A stretch of DNA of 64,000 nt from Nocardiopsis sp. ATB16-24 (GCF_030271535.1 NZ_JASCXJ010000004.1:124001-188000); one strand, 5' to 3'. Positions 15,896 to 25,200 are shown, counted from the stretch's first letter. Notes: generated by a model not told the origin, from the letters alone. Made by a program: numbers and translations.

Positions 15896-16628
15896 ACGAC
15901 TCTGGGTCGCGGGCGACGGCTTCCCCACCCCCGGCCTGCACCCCGAGGTCCGCACCTACCGTGAGGTGCTCCACGCGCTCCACACCGGGGGCCTGGCCCG
16001 GGCGCACCTGGAACCGGCGCTGGGAGTCGGCCCCCAGGACTGGGAACATCTGGAACGGGTGGTGACCGACCGGGGCCTGACGGACACGGTCACCCTCGCA
16101 CCACCCCCACCCCGACCCCTGCCCCGCGCGGAGGTGCTCAAGAAGGCCCAGGAGAACGTCGTCCTCGCGGCCCCCCGCGTGGACGGGGACACGGTCGAGT
16201 ACGACCTCGTCGTCTGCGACGGCAACGAGATCATGCGCGACCACACCGCCGAACGCCAACACCTGCCGGGCATGCTCCTCATCGAGGCGGGCATCCAGGC
16301 CACGACGTGGGCGACCAGGAGGTCGTGTCCGGACGAGGACGGACGTCTCCCGTACCCGGTGATGCACGAATGCGCCTTCGCCTTCGCCCGCTTCCTGTTC
16401 TGGCTCCCGGTCACGGTACGGGTCACCCTCGCACCCACCGGTCCCGCCGTTCCCGGCAGGCGACCCCTGAGAGCCGAGGTCGTCTACACGCAGCACGGGC
16501 GCGACGCCGCCACAGGACGTTTCTCCTTCCACGCCTTCCATCCCCCCGTCATCCACGGCATCGAGCAGAACCAGTCCCGCAAGCTCATCGACGAGGCCTT
16601 TACCCGAGGCCGGACGGCGGCGCGCTGA
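15888..16628 (+). CDS. AfsA-like hotdog-domain protein
   Basis: A 246-residue protein. The central segment DHTAERQHLPGMLLIEAGIQA matches the A-factor synthase (AfsA) hotdog signature, in which the family usually reads DHxTGQHxPGMxLxEAxRQ. One hotdog unit is evident, whereas AfsA proper has two, so this may be a shorter relative with dehydratase or acyl-transfer activity. AfsA joins a beta-ketoacyl chain to a C3 unit to build gamma-butyrolactone hormones. The GTG start follows GAGGAGG and overlaps the SDR stop. Function in a signal-molecule pathway is inferred from the family and neighbours. Confidence 0.75.
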   Translation: MTERLWVAGDGFPTPGLHPEVRTYREVLHALHTGGLARAHLEPALGVGPQDWEHLERVVTDRGLTDTVTLAPPPPRPLPRAEVLKKAQENVVLAAPRVDGDTVEYDLVVCDGNEIMRDHTAERQHLPGMLLIEAGIQATTWATRRSCPDEDGRLPYPVMHECAFAFARFLFWLPVTVRVTLAPTGPAVPGRRPLRAEVVYTQHGRDAATGRFSFHAFHPPVIHGIEQNQSRKLIDEAFTRGRTAAR

Positions 16629-16701
16629 GGAACCACGCAAGGCAGAGGCACATCAGTCACCTCCGGCCCTACCGGGCCGCCTGACGACCTATGGAGAACA
16701 C

Positions 16702-18522
16702 ATGCCGCCCAGCGCGCCAGGGGTACCCGACCGGCTCAGAGAAGCACTGACCGGGGACGCGGGACTCGCCGAACGGATCCGTCCACTGTTCGACCACCCG
16801 GTGTTCGTCCCCCGGGAGTGTCCTTCCGTCGAGGACTACCACCACCTCAACCACGAGCGTCTGCGCGTGCTCAACGACCGCCTGGGAGGAGGACGGGAGG
16901 CGCTGAAGGCCCCCGAACGGCTCTTCGCGGTGCTCGGGCACGCCGCGGTGATCGACCCCTCGTTGTTCCTTCGGGCGATGGTGCACTACGAGGTGTGCCT
17001 CAACGCCGCCCTCCTGCTCGGCGACGGCAACGCCGAACTGGACGAGGCCGTCGCCCGCCTCGACACCCTCTCCACGATCGGCAACGTGCTCATCACCGAG
17101 GTCGGTCGAGGCGGCAGCCACGTCTCGGTGCGCACACGCGCCGAGTACGACCCCTCCCTACCGGGGTTCAGGATCACCACCCCCACCCCCGACGACGCCA
17201 AGTTCATGGCCCCCGTGGGCCCGGACGCGACGGCGCACGCGGGGGTCGTCTACGCACGCCTGCACACCACCGAGGGCGACCACGGGGTCTTCCCCTTCCT
17301 CGTCGATCTCCACGACGGGAAGAGGCCCGCCCCGGGGGTGCGGGTGACCCGTCTGCCCCACAGCACGGTCTCCCCCCTGCCCCACAGCCTGGTCTCCTTC
17401 CACTCCGCCCCCGTCCCGTTCGGTCGGTGGCTGAGGGACACCGCCGAGATCTCCCCGCAGGGGCGCTTCGAGGAACCCTCCACCCGGGCCGACGACCGGC
17501 TCGTACGGTCGCTCACCGTCTCCTCCGCGGCCTCCGCGGCGGGAGCCACCGCCCTGGCCGCGGTGACCAGGGCGACCGCGGGCCTGGTCCACCGCTATTC
17601 GCGGCACCGCGTGACCACCAGCGCGATCTGCGAGAACGCCCCGGTCATCGACTACAAGATCCAACAGGAATCCGTGTACGGGGCTCTGGCGGAGGCCTAC
17701 GCCACCACCTTCCTGGTCCACAGGGCCCTCCACCGTCGGGCACGCGAGTCCACCGAGCCCACCCCGGGCAGGCGCACGACCTGGGCGCCCTGGACCGCGG
17801 TGAGCCGGGAGCTGTCCCTGGCCAAGGTCGAGGCCACCGCCTCCGCCGAACGCGTCTGCGCCGAGTCCCGCCGCCGGTGCGGTGCGCACGGGACCCTGAC
17901 CGTGAACCGGATCCCCGTCTATGAGTCCCTCTCCCACATCTACAACAGCGCGGGCGGGGACAACCGGCTCATCCTCCTGGACACCGGACGTGACCTGGTG
18001 TCGACCACCGGCCACAGCCCTCCCGAGACGGTGCCGCCAGAGGGGCGTGACCCGGCGGACCCGCGCGTGTGGTCCCACCTGTTCGGGGAGCGCGAACGGA
18101 CACTGCACGCGCGCGCACGTTCCACCCTCGGGGACACGATCGGCACCGCCGGGTCGCTGGAACGGTGGAACGAACACCTGTGGCTGCTGCTGGACCTGGC
18201 CTCCGCGCATTCGCGCCGCCTGGCCTTCGACGCCTTCGCCGAGGCCTTGGAAGAGCTACGGGGGACCGAGGCGCACGCGACCCTCGCGCCGCTGTTCGGT
18301 CTGTGGGCGTTGAACGGGATCATCGACAGGGCCGCGGAGCATCTGGCGTCGGGAAGCCTCACCCCGGAGGAGTACACGGCCATGCGGGACCTGCGCCGTT
18401 CCCTGCTGGGGGAGATCGACGCGGAGGTCCTGGTGGACGCGCTGGACGTCCCCTTCGAACAGATCCGTGCCCCCCTCGCCTCACCCGACTACGTGCGCCT
18501 GCTCGGTACGGCGGGCGCCTGA
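16702..18522 (+). CDS. Acyl-CoA oxidase-like flavoprotein
   Basis: A 606-residue protein with the layout of peroxisomal-type acyl-CoA oxidases. It has an N-terminal helical part, a beta domain with the FAD/substrate loop (ITEVGRGGSH, and FRITTPTPDDAKFMAPVG), and a C-terminal helical domain with CGAHG. The catalytic base of the family is the Glu in FEGEN; the aligned segment here reads AGGDN (residues 417-421), so that Glu appears to be Gly. Either the reaction differs or the alignment by eye is off. Acyl-CoA oxidase Aco acts in avenolide biosynthesis, which makes the pairing with an AfsA-like protein notable. The ATG follows GGAGAACAC. Confidence 0.78.
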   Translation: MPPSAPGVPDRLREALTGDAGLAERIRPLFDHPVFVPRECPSVEDYHHLNHERLRVLNDRLGGGREALKAPERLFAVLGHAAVIDPSLFLRAMVHYEVCLNAALLLGDGNAELDEAVARLDTLSTIGNVLITEVGRGGSHVSVRTRAEYDPSLPGFRITTPTPDDAKFMAPVGPDATAHAGVVYARLHTTEGDHGVFPFLVDLHDGKRPAPGVRVTRLPHSTVSPLPHSLVSFHSAPVPFGRWLRDTAEISPQGRFEEPSTRADDRLVRSLTVSSAASAAGATALAAVTRATAGLVHRYSRHRVTTSAICENAPVIDYKIQQESVYGALAEAYATTFLVHRALHRRARESTEPTPGRRTTWAPWTAVSRELSLAKVEATASAERVCAESRRRCGAHGTLTVNRIPVYESLSHIYNSAGGDNRLILLDTGRDLVSTTGHSPPETVPPEGRDPADPRVWSHLFGERERTLHARARSTLGDTIGTAGSLERWNEHLWLLLDLASAHSRRLAFDAFAEALEELRGTEAHATLAPLFGLWALNGIIDRAAEHLASGSLTPEEYTAMRDLRRSLLGEIDAEVLVDALDVPFEQIRAPLASPDYVRLLGTAGA

Positions 18523-18564
18523 GAGTCGCGGGTCCCCCCCTCGGGGCCCGTGTGCCCTTCCGCA

Positions 18565-18602
18565 GCCGTCCGTGCCGGGCGTTCCGCGCCGACACGGACG
18601 GC
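18565..18602. terminator. Terminator between convergent genes
   Basis: GCCGTCCGTG and CACGGACGGC form a perfect 10-bp stem with an 18-base GC-rich loop, placed between the acyl-CoA-oxidase-like gene and the minus-strand membrane protein gene. Confidence 0.6.
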
Positions 18603-18630
18603 CCCGTGTGTGGTCGCCCCCTCACCCCGG

Positions 18631-20694
18631 TCAGGCCTGGGAGGCGCCCTCGCGAGCGATGCGTCGGTGGAAGAAGGCCAGCACGGCCACGACCAGGGCC
18701 AGGCTCACAACGGCGATGCCCGCGGCGAACAGCGGCTCAAGGAGTGCGATCTCGACGGTGGTGTAGCGCATCGGCGCGGTCTCGGGGTCACGGATATGAG
18801 CCAGGGTGTCCAGGGTCTTGTGGACCGACCAGCCGACGAAACCCACCGCCAGCACACCGCGGTGGGCGGTCGTGAACCGCCATCCGCTGATGTGTCGGGC
18901 GAAGACGGCCTGGGCGTTCTTACGGGCGTGGATCAGACACACCGCGATACCGGTGATGAACAGCACCAACGCCCCCGCCACCAGGTTGAAGGCCTCCACC
19001 CGGGCCTGCTGGACGATGCGCCGGTACTCGTCCGCGGCCTGCTGGGCGACCGGTTGCACGCTGTTGATGTAGACCGCCAGCGAGGAGCCCTCCATCGCCT
19101 CGTGGACGTCCCGCGGGTCGGGAAAGACGATGGCCCCCGAGGTCGCCCTGCCGTAGTAGGTGGCCGGGTGCAGGATGTCGGACCCGTTGGGAATGGTCAG
19201 CACCACCGGATCGCGCAGGAAGGGCGCGTTGCCGTTGGGACCGTAGCCGTACCCTCCGTAGGTGAACAGCTGCTGGTCCGAGGCCAGGGGCAGCACCTCG
19301 ATGTCCACCTCCAGACCGGGGCCGTCCCGGCCCTGGAAGTCGTGGATCCAGGCGTCCGCGCCTTGGGCGAGGTCCTCCTGGTGTTCGGCGAGGGTGTCGG
19401 GTATCAGCAGGCGCACCCGGTTCTCCCCCTCTGTGGGGCCGTAGCGTTCCCCGTCCGGGGCCAGCACGGGCTGGGCCTGTAGGTAGGTGTCGTTGACCAC
19501 GAACAGAGCGAAGTCCGCGCCTTCGGCTCTGCCCGGGAGCAGGGACGAGCCGTGTTCGGAGGAGGCGTGGATGACCCGGCCCTGGGCGTCCAGTCCCCGA
19601 AGCCACTCGCCCAGTTCCGCCGACTTCTCCTTTTCCTGGAGTTCGCTGACGCTGCCGGTGAAGGAGATGCGGGAGGTCTGACCGGCCGCGGCGAAGAGCT
19701 CCCTTCCTGCGTGCTGCTCGGCCAGATTGGTCAACGACAACACCAGACCGGAAGTGAAGGCCAGCACCAGCGCCAGGGCGGGAACGCGAACGGCGTAGGC
19801 ACCGACGATGGCCAACCGCGCGGGCAGGTGGCCCTTCAGCGCCGCCAGGATGTCGGTGCGGTGCAGCAGCGCCAGTACCGCCACGTGGGTGGCCAGCATG
19901 ACTATGGTGAACACACCGACGTAGAACAGCGCCACCTTCGAAAACTGGGCGAAGTGCGCCAACCCGTTGTAGAAGAAGAGCAGGGCGGTGGTGGTGGCGG
20001 CGATCAGCGCGGCGGCCACCACCCAGAACCGCGACAGCTGCCCCAGGTCCCGTAGCAGGACGCGGGACAGGGACATGCCCTGCAGTCGCAGCACGGCGTA
20101 GGAGCGGGCGTTGAGCAGCACCCCGGAGCCGACCGCCACGAAGGCGCACAGGGCGGCGATGGTCAGGGCGGCGAGCAGCGTCCTGCCCGTGGCGACGTGG
20201 AACCAGCCCAGGACGTCTCCCTCTTCGGCGACGAATCCGCCCAGGCCGAGGCCGGACAGGTCGTCGAGGAAGGAAAAGGCGCTCTGGCGGGGGCCGAAGA
20301 CGTAGTAGAAGCCGCGTGGGTCCAGGTGTTCCAGGTCGGTGAAGGGGTGGACCTCGGTGCGGTAGTCGGGGGAGAAGGCCGGGTAGCCCTCCTCCAGCCA
20401 CGCGCCGCTGGGGGTGGTGGGGTCGCCGACCGCGAGGTAGAGGTGGCGCAGTCCTGCGGGGTCGTCCAGGTCGGGAAGTTCCAGGGCGACGTTGACCCGG
20501 TGGGTCTGGGCGAAGGCCTGGACCGAGTCCACGACCTTTTCGGTGGTGGCGCGGCCGTCGGATTCGCGGATCCACACCAGGGAGGTCCGGTCGTCGGGGG
20601 TGATCTCCTGCACCTCTTTGACCACGAGGAAGGCCAGGACGGCAGATAGGGCGAGGAGGGCCGCGTGGATGAAGGTGATGCTGCGGTGGAGCAC
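18631..20694 (-). CDS. Bacteriocin-associated-type integral membrane protein (FtsX-like)
   Basis: A 687-residue membrane protein with an N-terminal helix, a ~160-residue extracytoplasmic domain, a block of four helices (about 180-330), a second long extracytoplasmic domain (about 340-580) and three C-terminal helices. This layout and motifs such as YAVLRLQGMS fit the permease family found beside bacteriocin genes (DUF1430-like, related to FtsX/MacB permeases). Such proteins normally work with an ABC ATPase, but none is adjacent here. The substrate is unknown. Confidence 0.65.
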   Translation of the reverse strand: MLHRSITFIHAALLALSAVLAFLVVKEVQEITPDDRTSLVWIRESDGRATTEKVVDSVQAFAQTHRVNVALELPDLDDPAGLRHLYLAVGDPTTPSGAWLEEGYPAFSPDYRTEVHPFTDLEHLDPRGFYYVFGPRQSAFSFLDDLSGLGLGGFVAEEGDVLGWFHVATGRTLLAALTIAALCAFVAVGSGVLLNARSYAVLRLQGMSLSRVLLRDLGQLSRFWVVAAALIAATTTALLFFYNGLAHFAQFSKVALFYVGVFTIVMLATHVAVLALLHRTDILAALKGHLPARLAIVGAYAVRVPALALVLAFTSGLVLSLTNLAEQHAGRELFAAAGQTSRISFTGSVSELQEKEKSAELGEWLRGLDAQGRVIHASSEHGSSLLPGRAEGADFALFVVNDTYLQAQPVLAPDGERYGPTEGENRVRLLIPDTLAEHQEDLAQGADAWIHDFQGRDGPGLEVDIEVLPLASDQQLFTYGGYGYGPNGNAPFLRDPVVLTIPNGSDILHPATYYGRATSGAIVFPDPRDVHEAMEGSSLAVYINSVQPVAQQAADEYRRIVQQARVEAFNLVAGALVLFITGIAVCLIHARKNAQAVFARHISGWRFTTAHRGVLAVGFVGWSVHKTLDTLAHIRDPETAPMRYTTVEIALLEPLFAAGIAVVSLALVVAVLAFFHRRIAREGASQA

Positions 20695-20818
20695 GGGAGG
20701 GGTTTCCCAGCTTCTGGGGGTGGAGGGACCCGGCGATGAGAGGCGTCCCCCCTCGCCGGGCCGTCCAGGGTACTGGTCGCCTCGTCGGCGCGTGCCGGGG
20801 CGGCGTCGGCCTCGGGGC

Positions 20819-21283
20819 TCAGCCTTCCACGGAGGCGGCGTTGACGCAGTACACGTGCGCGTTCATATCGGGCTCCTGTGCCAGGAGGTGGTCGATGGTG
20901 GCCCAGAACAGTGGCAGCCACGGGTGCGGGAGGGCCCTGTCCCGGTCGAGCCGGTCGCCGTAGAAGGGATCTCCTTCGTGGAACGGGGCCGCCTGGACGA
21001 GGGAGCACGCGGGTGCGGGGGAGCCTTCGACCGGGCCGATCCGACAACCGAAGGTCGTCCGGTTGGGGCTGGGATCCAAGGGACTGTCGGGGTTCCAGTT
21101 GTCGTCCATGACGACGTCGACATAGGCCTCGTGCACGTCGCCGTGGTTGTAGAGATAGGCGAGGTAGACCGCGAACGCGCCGTGTTCGTTGTCGATGAGG
21201 CCGCGGATCCGCAGGTGCTCGGAGTCGCAGTGACCGCACGTGAAGGGGGTGACCTGACGGTCCGGGTTGATTCTCAGCTGCAT
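20819..21283 (-). CDS. Hypothetical protein with N-terminal zinc-ribbon-like CxxC
   Basis: A soluble protein of about 154 residues. Near the N-terminus it has TPFTCGHCDSEHLRIRG, which may bind zinc with partner residues, and further cysteines at GCRIG, ACSLV and YCVNA. I do not recognise a named family. GTG (21286) and ATG (21283) are adjacent, and neither has a strong ribosome binding site. It lies upstream of, and may be co-transcribed with, the large membrane protein gene. Confidence 0.55.
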   Translation of the reverse strand: MQLRINPDRQVTPFTCGHCDSEHLRIRGLIDNEHGAFAVYLAYLYNHGDVHEAYVDVVMDDNWNPDSPLDPSPNRTTFGCRIGPVEGSPAPACSLVQAAPFHEGDPFYGDRLDRDRALPHPWLPLFWATIDHLLAQEPDMNAHVYCVNAASVEG

Positions 21284-21629
21284 CACCGGATCGTCCCATG
21301 CCGCACTGACGCCCGCTATCGACCTTTGTCACCCGTGAAGAGAGCGAAGACGGCCCTCTTCTCCTGGCGTCCGTGCCGAAAGGGGTTCTCCGCACCCCGT
21401 TCGGAGCCTCGCGCCCGGCGGCGAGGTGTCGCCACCGCAGTCCGCCCACGTCGGGCCTTCTTTGGTGTTCCGGCGCCGATGTTCCACGCCGTCGACCTTG
21501 GGAGAACGGCTGTCCACGTTTCTTCACGCACACGAGGGAAGAGCGGATTTCGTCGCCGTCCGTGATTCACCGGATGCGCACCATGGGAATGTCGCTGACA
21601 ATCGGGGTCCCCGACCGAAAGGAACCGGC
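21284..21629. other. Divergent intergenic region
   Basis: About 345 bases between the zinc-ribbon-like gene and the lipase. I see no gene and no clear operator; it must hold the lipase promoter. Confidence 0.35.
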
Positions 21630-22289
21630 ATGCGGTTCTTCCTCCCCCTCGTCATCGCGGCCCTGGTCTCCACGGTCCTGGCGCCGACCGCCCACGCCCA
21701 GGAACGCGACCCGGTCCTCTTCGTACACGGATACGGCGGAAGCGCGGACAACTGGGAGACGATGATCGACGACTTCACCGACGACGGATGGAACCGGGAC
21801 GAACTGTACGCTCTCGACTACGACTCCGACGCCTCCAACGTGGAGACCGCGGAGCTGATCGCGCAGGAGGTCTCCCGGATCCTCGACGAGACCGGCCACG
21901 ACCAGGTGGACATGGTCACCCACTCCATGGGCGGGCTGTCCTCCCGCTGGTACCTGAAATTCCTCGACGGGCACCGGAACGTCGACGACTGGATCTCCCT
22001 CGCCGGGCCCAACCAGGGTTCCACCGTGGAACTGCCGTGCGTGAACACCTCCCCCTCCTGCCAGGAGGTGGTCGTGGGATCGTCGTTCCTCCAACGGCTC
22101 AACACCGCGGACCCCACCCCGGGAGACGTCACGTACACGACCTTCCGGTCGTTGTGCGACCTCGTCGTTCGGCCTTCGACGAACGTGACCCTTCCCGGGG
22201 CCGACGACCACCGGGTCGGCTGTGTCGGTCACGTCTCCTTCCTTCGGGACGCGGGGGTGTCCCAGGACGTGCGCGACACCCTGTCCTGA
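21630..22289 (+). CDS. Secreted lipase/esterase (alpha/beta hydrolase)
   Basis: A 219-residue exported hydrolase. The signal peptide (residues 1-23) ends at AHA before QERDP. The oxyanion region is FVHGYGG. The nucleophile is S99 in THSMGG; D177 (SLCDLVV) and H201 (CVGHVSF) complete a plausible triad. Size and motifs fit the small bacterial triacylglycerol lipase group, as in Bacillus LipA and its actinomycete relatives. The ATG follows AAAGGAA. Four Cys residues in the mature part could form disulfides. Confidence 0.85.
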   Translation: MRFFLPLVIAALVSTVLAPTAHAQERDPVLFVHGYGGSADNWETMIDDFTDDGWNRDELYALDYDSDASNVETAELIAQEVSRILDETGHDQVDMVTHSMGGLSSRWYLKFLDGHRNVDDWISLAGPNQGSTVELPCVNTSPSCQEVVVGSSFLQRLNTADPTPGDVTYTTFRSLCDLVVRPSTNVTLPGADDHRVGCVGHVSFLRDAGVSQDVRDTLS

Positions 22290-22350
22290 GCAGAGCCCGC
22301 TCCTTCCCGACGACCGCCTTCGTGCGTCGGGGAGGAGCGCCGTTGCGCCC

Positions 22351-22376
22351 CCACGGCGCGGACGGACGCGCCGTGG
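22351..22376. terminator. Terminator between lipase and convergent hydrolase
   Basis: CCACGGCGCG and CGCGCCGTGG form a perfect 10-bp stem with a 6-base loop between two convergent genes. Confidence 0.7.
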
Positions 22377-22384
22377 TCCTCCGA

Positions 22385-23152
22385 TCAGGACAGGAAGGCG
22401 CTCATCACCTCGACCAGCGCACGACGGGCCTCCTCGTCGTCGATCTCGGGCACGCCGTCGCCCGACTGGTCGCCGTAGGCCCCGAACTGGGCGTGGTTCA
22501 TCCCCTCGATCTCGTGCACGAGAGCGTCACCGGGCAGGAGGTCACGGCGTTCGCGCACGGCGGTGGGGGTCGAAAGGCCGTCGCGTGAGCCCGAGACCGA
22601 GACGACCTCCAGGTCATCGCGCCCGGACAGGCGCGCTCCCTCTGTGGCGTAGGAGCCCCACAGGACGAGCCCGCGGACCGTGTCCGGGGTCCGCCCGCCC
22701 ACGTAGGAGGCGGCCATCGCACCCCCCAACGAGTGTCCGCCCACGTACCACTCGTCCACGCCCCCGATTCCCTCGGCGATGACCGACGCGGCGAGGTCGG
22801 GATCGAACACCGCCAGGTTCAACGGCATCCGCGGGATGACGACCAGCACCGAAGTCTCGGCCACGATGGGCGCCCACGACGCCACGTAGGCCTCCGGGGC
22901 GACCCTCGCCCCCGGGTAGAACACCACGCCCGCCTCGGCTCCGCCCTCGACCGGAGCGATGACGACATCCCCGTCGACGGAGACCTCCACCCCCGACGCC
23001 GTCGCCTCGCGCAGTGCCTCCGGTTCCGCCTCGTAAGGCGTCGACGCCCAGACCACGAAACCGCCGACCGCGACGACGAGCACCAGCGCCAGTGCGGCGC
23101 CGGCGGCCTTCAACCGTCCCCTGAGACGCCTTCCGCGACGAGCCGACCCCAC
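22385..23152 (-). CDS. Membrane-anchored alpha/beta hydrolase
   Basis: A 255-residue protein. A basic N-terminus and one transmembrane helix (about residues 17-36) place the catalytic domain outside the cytoplasm. S141 in GGHSLGG, D191 in SGSRDG and H220 in GMNHAQFG form the triad. The domain resembles the short alpha/beta hydrolases annotated as Abhydrolase_5. The GTG start follows GGAGGAGGAC; a longer upstream frame is Arg/Pro-rich and unlikely. The substrate is unknown. Confidence 0.8.
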   Translation of the reverse strand: MGSARRGRRLRGRLKAAGAALALVLVVAVGGFVVWASTPYEAEPEALREATASGVEVSVDGDVVIAPVEGGAEAGVVFYPGARVAPEAYVASWAPIVAETSVLVVIPRMPLNLAVFDPDLAASVIAEGIGGVDEWYVGGHSLGGAMAASYVGGRTPDTVRGLVLWGSYATEGARLSGRDDLEVVSVSGSRDGLSTPTAVRERRDLLPGDALVHEIEGMNHAQFGAYGDQSGDGVPEIDDEEARRALVEVMSAFLS

Positions 23153-23292
23153 ACGTCCTCCTCCGCCGCCGAACCCCGATTCCACGGTACTCGTTTGACC
23201 AGATGAACGTGCGGTAGCAGAAGGACACGGGCAACGCGCGGGTCTCGCGGCGCCCGCGTCCCGTCGTCGATGCCGCGCAGGGGGAAGGGCAC

Positions 23293-23796
23293 ATGGCCGG
23301 ATCGGACACACAGCACGCGCCTTCGGCGCCGGCGTCCCTGGTGGGTCTCGCCGTCTTCGTCGCGGCCGTCACCGCCGCCGCACTCATCGGCGCCCTGGCC
23401 AACACGGGGAGTTCCTCCGAGTACGCCGCTCTGCAACAGCCGTCCTGGGCCCCGCCGTCGTGGGTCTTCGGGCCCGTCTGGACGATCCTGTACGCCCTGA
23501 TCGCCGTGTCCGGGTGGCTGGTCTGGCGTCTGGGCGGATGGCGGGGAGCGCGGGTGGAGCTCACGGTGTTCGCCGTCCAGCTCCTGCTCAACGCGGTGTG
23601 GTCACCGTTGTTCTTCGGGGCCGGGCTGCGGGGTCTGGCCTTCGTCGACATCTGCCTGCTGGTGGTGGCGCTGGTGGCCACCATCGTGCTGTTCGCGCGT
23701 CGCTCGCGCTGGGCGGCGGCCCTGCTGGTGCCGTACCTGGCCTGGGTGCTGTTCGCCGCCGCGCTCAACTTCGCCGTCTGGCAGCTCAACGCCTGA
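23293..23796 (+). CDS. TspO/MBR-family membrane protein
   Basis: A 167-residue protein with five helices and the TspO signature residues (LQQPSWAPPSWVFGPVWTILYALIA and a late AALNFAVWQLN). TspO proteins bind porphyrins and related ligands and affect tetrapyrrole or stress responses. The gene stands alone, divergent from the anchored hydrolase, and is followed by a strong terminator. Confidence 0.92.
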   Translation: MAGSDTQHAPSAPASLVGLAVFVAAVTAAALIGALANTGSSSEYAALQQPSWAPPSWVFGPVWTILYALIAVSGWLVWRLGGWRGARVELTVFAVQLLLNAVWSPLFFGAGLRGLAFVDICLLVVALVATIVLFARRSRWAAALLVPYLAWVLFAAALNFAVWQLNA

Positions 23797-23983
23797 GGGC
23801 GACGCGGAGGGCTCCGGGCGCACCGGAAAGCCCGTGTCGTGGGCCGGGACCCCGGGACAGGCCGTGAAGACTCTCGGACCGGCCCCTCTCGCCCTCCCGG
23901 AAAGGGAAAGGCGGCCGAACCCGTCGTCGATGGTCGGACCCGGCCGGCCACGAGGTCAGACCGTGAGGAGCCGGCCGACGCCC

Positions 23984-24009
23984 GGCACCGCCCCGCGCGG
24001 GGCGGTGCC
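23984..24009 (+). terminator. Terminator downstream of the TspO gene
   Basis: GGCACCGCCCC and GGGGCGGTGCC form a perfect 11-bp stem with loop GCGC. The remainder of 23797-24158 shows no gene. Confidence 0.75.
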
Positions 24010-24158
24010 CCGCTCCTTGTGTGGAGGGCGACCACGCCGGACCGCCCGTCCGCTTCGGAGGAGGCCCGCGGTACCCGGGCCCGCCGTGTCCGGGTACCGG
24101 CGTAGGGCTCGGATAGCATGGCCGACCGCGATCCATCAGCGTCCGAAGGGAGTCAGGT

Positions 24159-25178
24159 GTGAGGGCCAACGAGATGCCCACCGAGGAACTCAGACGAGAA
24201 CCGGCGGCCTTCGCCGACCGGATCACCGCGGACGGCCGCTTCGAGCGCACCGCCGAGCCCGGACGCTACCGCCTGGTCATCAGCCGCGCCTGCCCCTGGG
24301 CGCACCGGGTCGTCATCACGCGCAGGCTCATGGGTCTGGAGGGCGCCATCTCCCTGGCCGTGACCGACCCGCGTCAGGAGATCATCGAGGGCGACCCGCA
24401 CTGGGTGTTCACCGAGGAGACCGGCAGCCCCGGAGGCAAGGACCCCGTCTTGGGCATCCACGCCCTGCGCGAGGCCTACCTGGCACGCGACCCCCACTAC
24501 ACCGGCGGGGTCAGCGTTCCGGGACTGGTCGACGTGGACGACGGCCACCTGGTCTCCAACGACTACGACCGGCTGGTCCTGGACATGGCCACCGAATGGG
24601 GAGGTCTGGTCAGGGACGGCGCACCGGACCTGTATCCGCGGGAGCTGCGCGGGCGGATCGAGGAGCTGTCCCAGGAGATCTACACCGACCTCAACAACGG
24701 CGTCTACCGGGCCGGGTTCGCTCCCGACCAGGCACACTACGACGCCGCGGTCGCCGACGTGTTCGCCCGGCTCGACGCGTTGGAGGAGCACCTGAGGACG
24801 AGACGCTACCTGGTCGGGGACTCCATCACCGTGGCCGACATCCGCCTCTTTCCGACCCTGGTGCGTTTCGACGCCGCCTACCACGGCCACTTCAAGTGCA
24901 ACATCCGCAAGTTGAGCGAGTACCCGGCACTGTGGGCCTACGCCCGCGACCTGTTCCAGACCCCCGGGTTCGGCGACACCACCGACCTCGACCACGTCCG
25001 CACCCACTACTACTGGGTCCACTCGGCGATCAACCCGACACGGATCGTCGCCGCGGGCCCCGACCCGCGTCTGTGGCTCACCCCACACCACCGGGAGGAG
25101 TTGGGCGGTAGTCCTTTCGGGACCGGAACCGCCCCGGGCCCGGTCCCGGCGGGCGAGCGGGTTCCCGATCTGGGATGA
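24159..25178 (+). CDS. Glutathione S-transferase of the glutathionyl-hydroquinone reductase type
   Basis: A 339-residue protein of the Xi-class (YqjG/ECM4) GST family. The N-terminal thioredoxin-fold part holds the catalytic motif RACPWAHR (Cys-Pro-Trp), and the C-terminal helical domain contains LVGDSITVADIRLFPTLVRFD. Family enzymes reduce thiol-conjugated hydroquinones. In actinomycetes the thiol may be mycothiol, which is inference. The GTG follows AGGGAG. Confidence 0.9.
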   Translation: MRANEMPTEELRREPAAFADRITADGRFERTAEPGRYRLVISRACPWAHRVVITRRLMGLEGAISLAVTDPRQEIIEGDPHWVFTEETGSPGGKDPVLGIHALREAYLARDPHYTGGVSVPGLVDVDDGHLVSNDYDRLVLDMATEWGGLVRDGAPDLYPRELRGRIEELSQEIYTDLNNGVYRAGFAPDQAHYDAAVADVFARLDALEEHLRTRRYLVGDSITVADIRLFPTLVRFDAAYHGHFKCNIRKLSEYPALWAYARDLFQTPGFGDTTDLDHVRTHYYWVHSAINPTRIVAAGPDPRLWLTPHHREELGGSPFGTGTAPGPVPAGERVPDLG

Positions 25179-25200
25179 GACGGGGCGGGACCCTACCTCG

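Noticed and set aside
14031..18522. Canonical A-factor cluster
   Set aside because: The AfsA-like protein shows only one hotdog unit and no ArpA-type receptor is adjacent, so the label would overstate the evidence.
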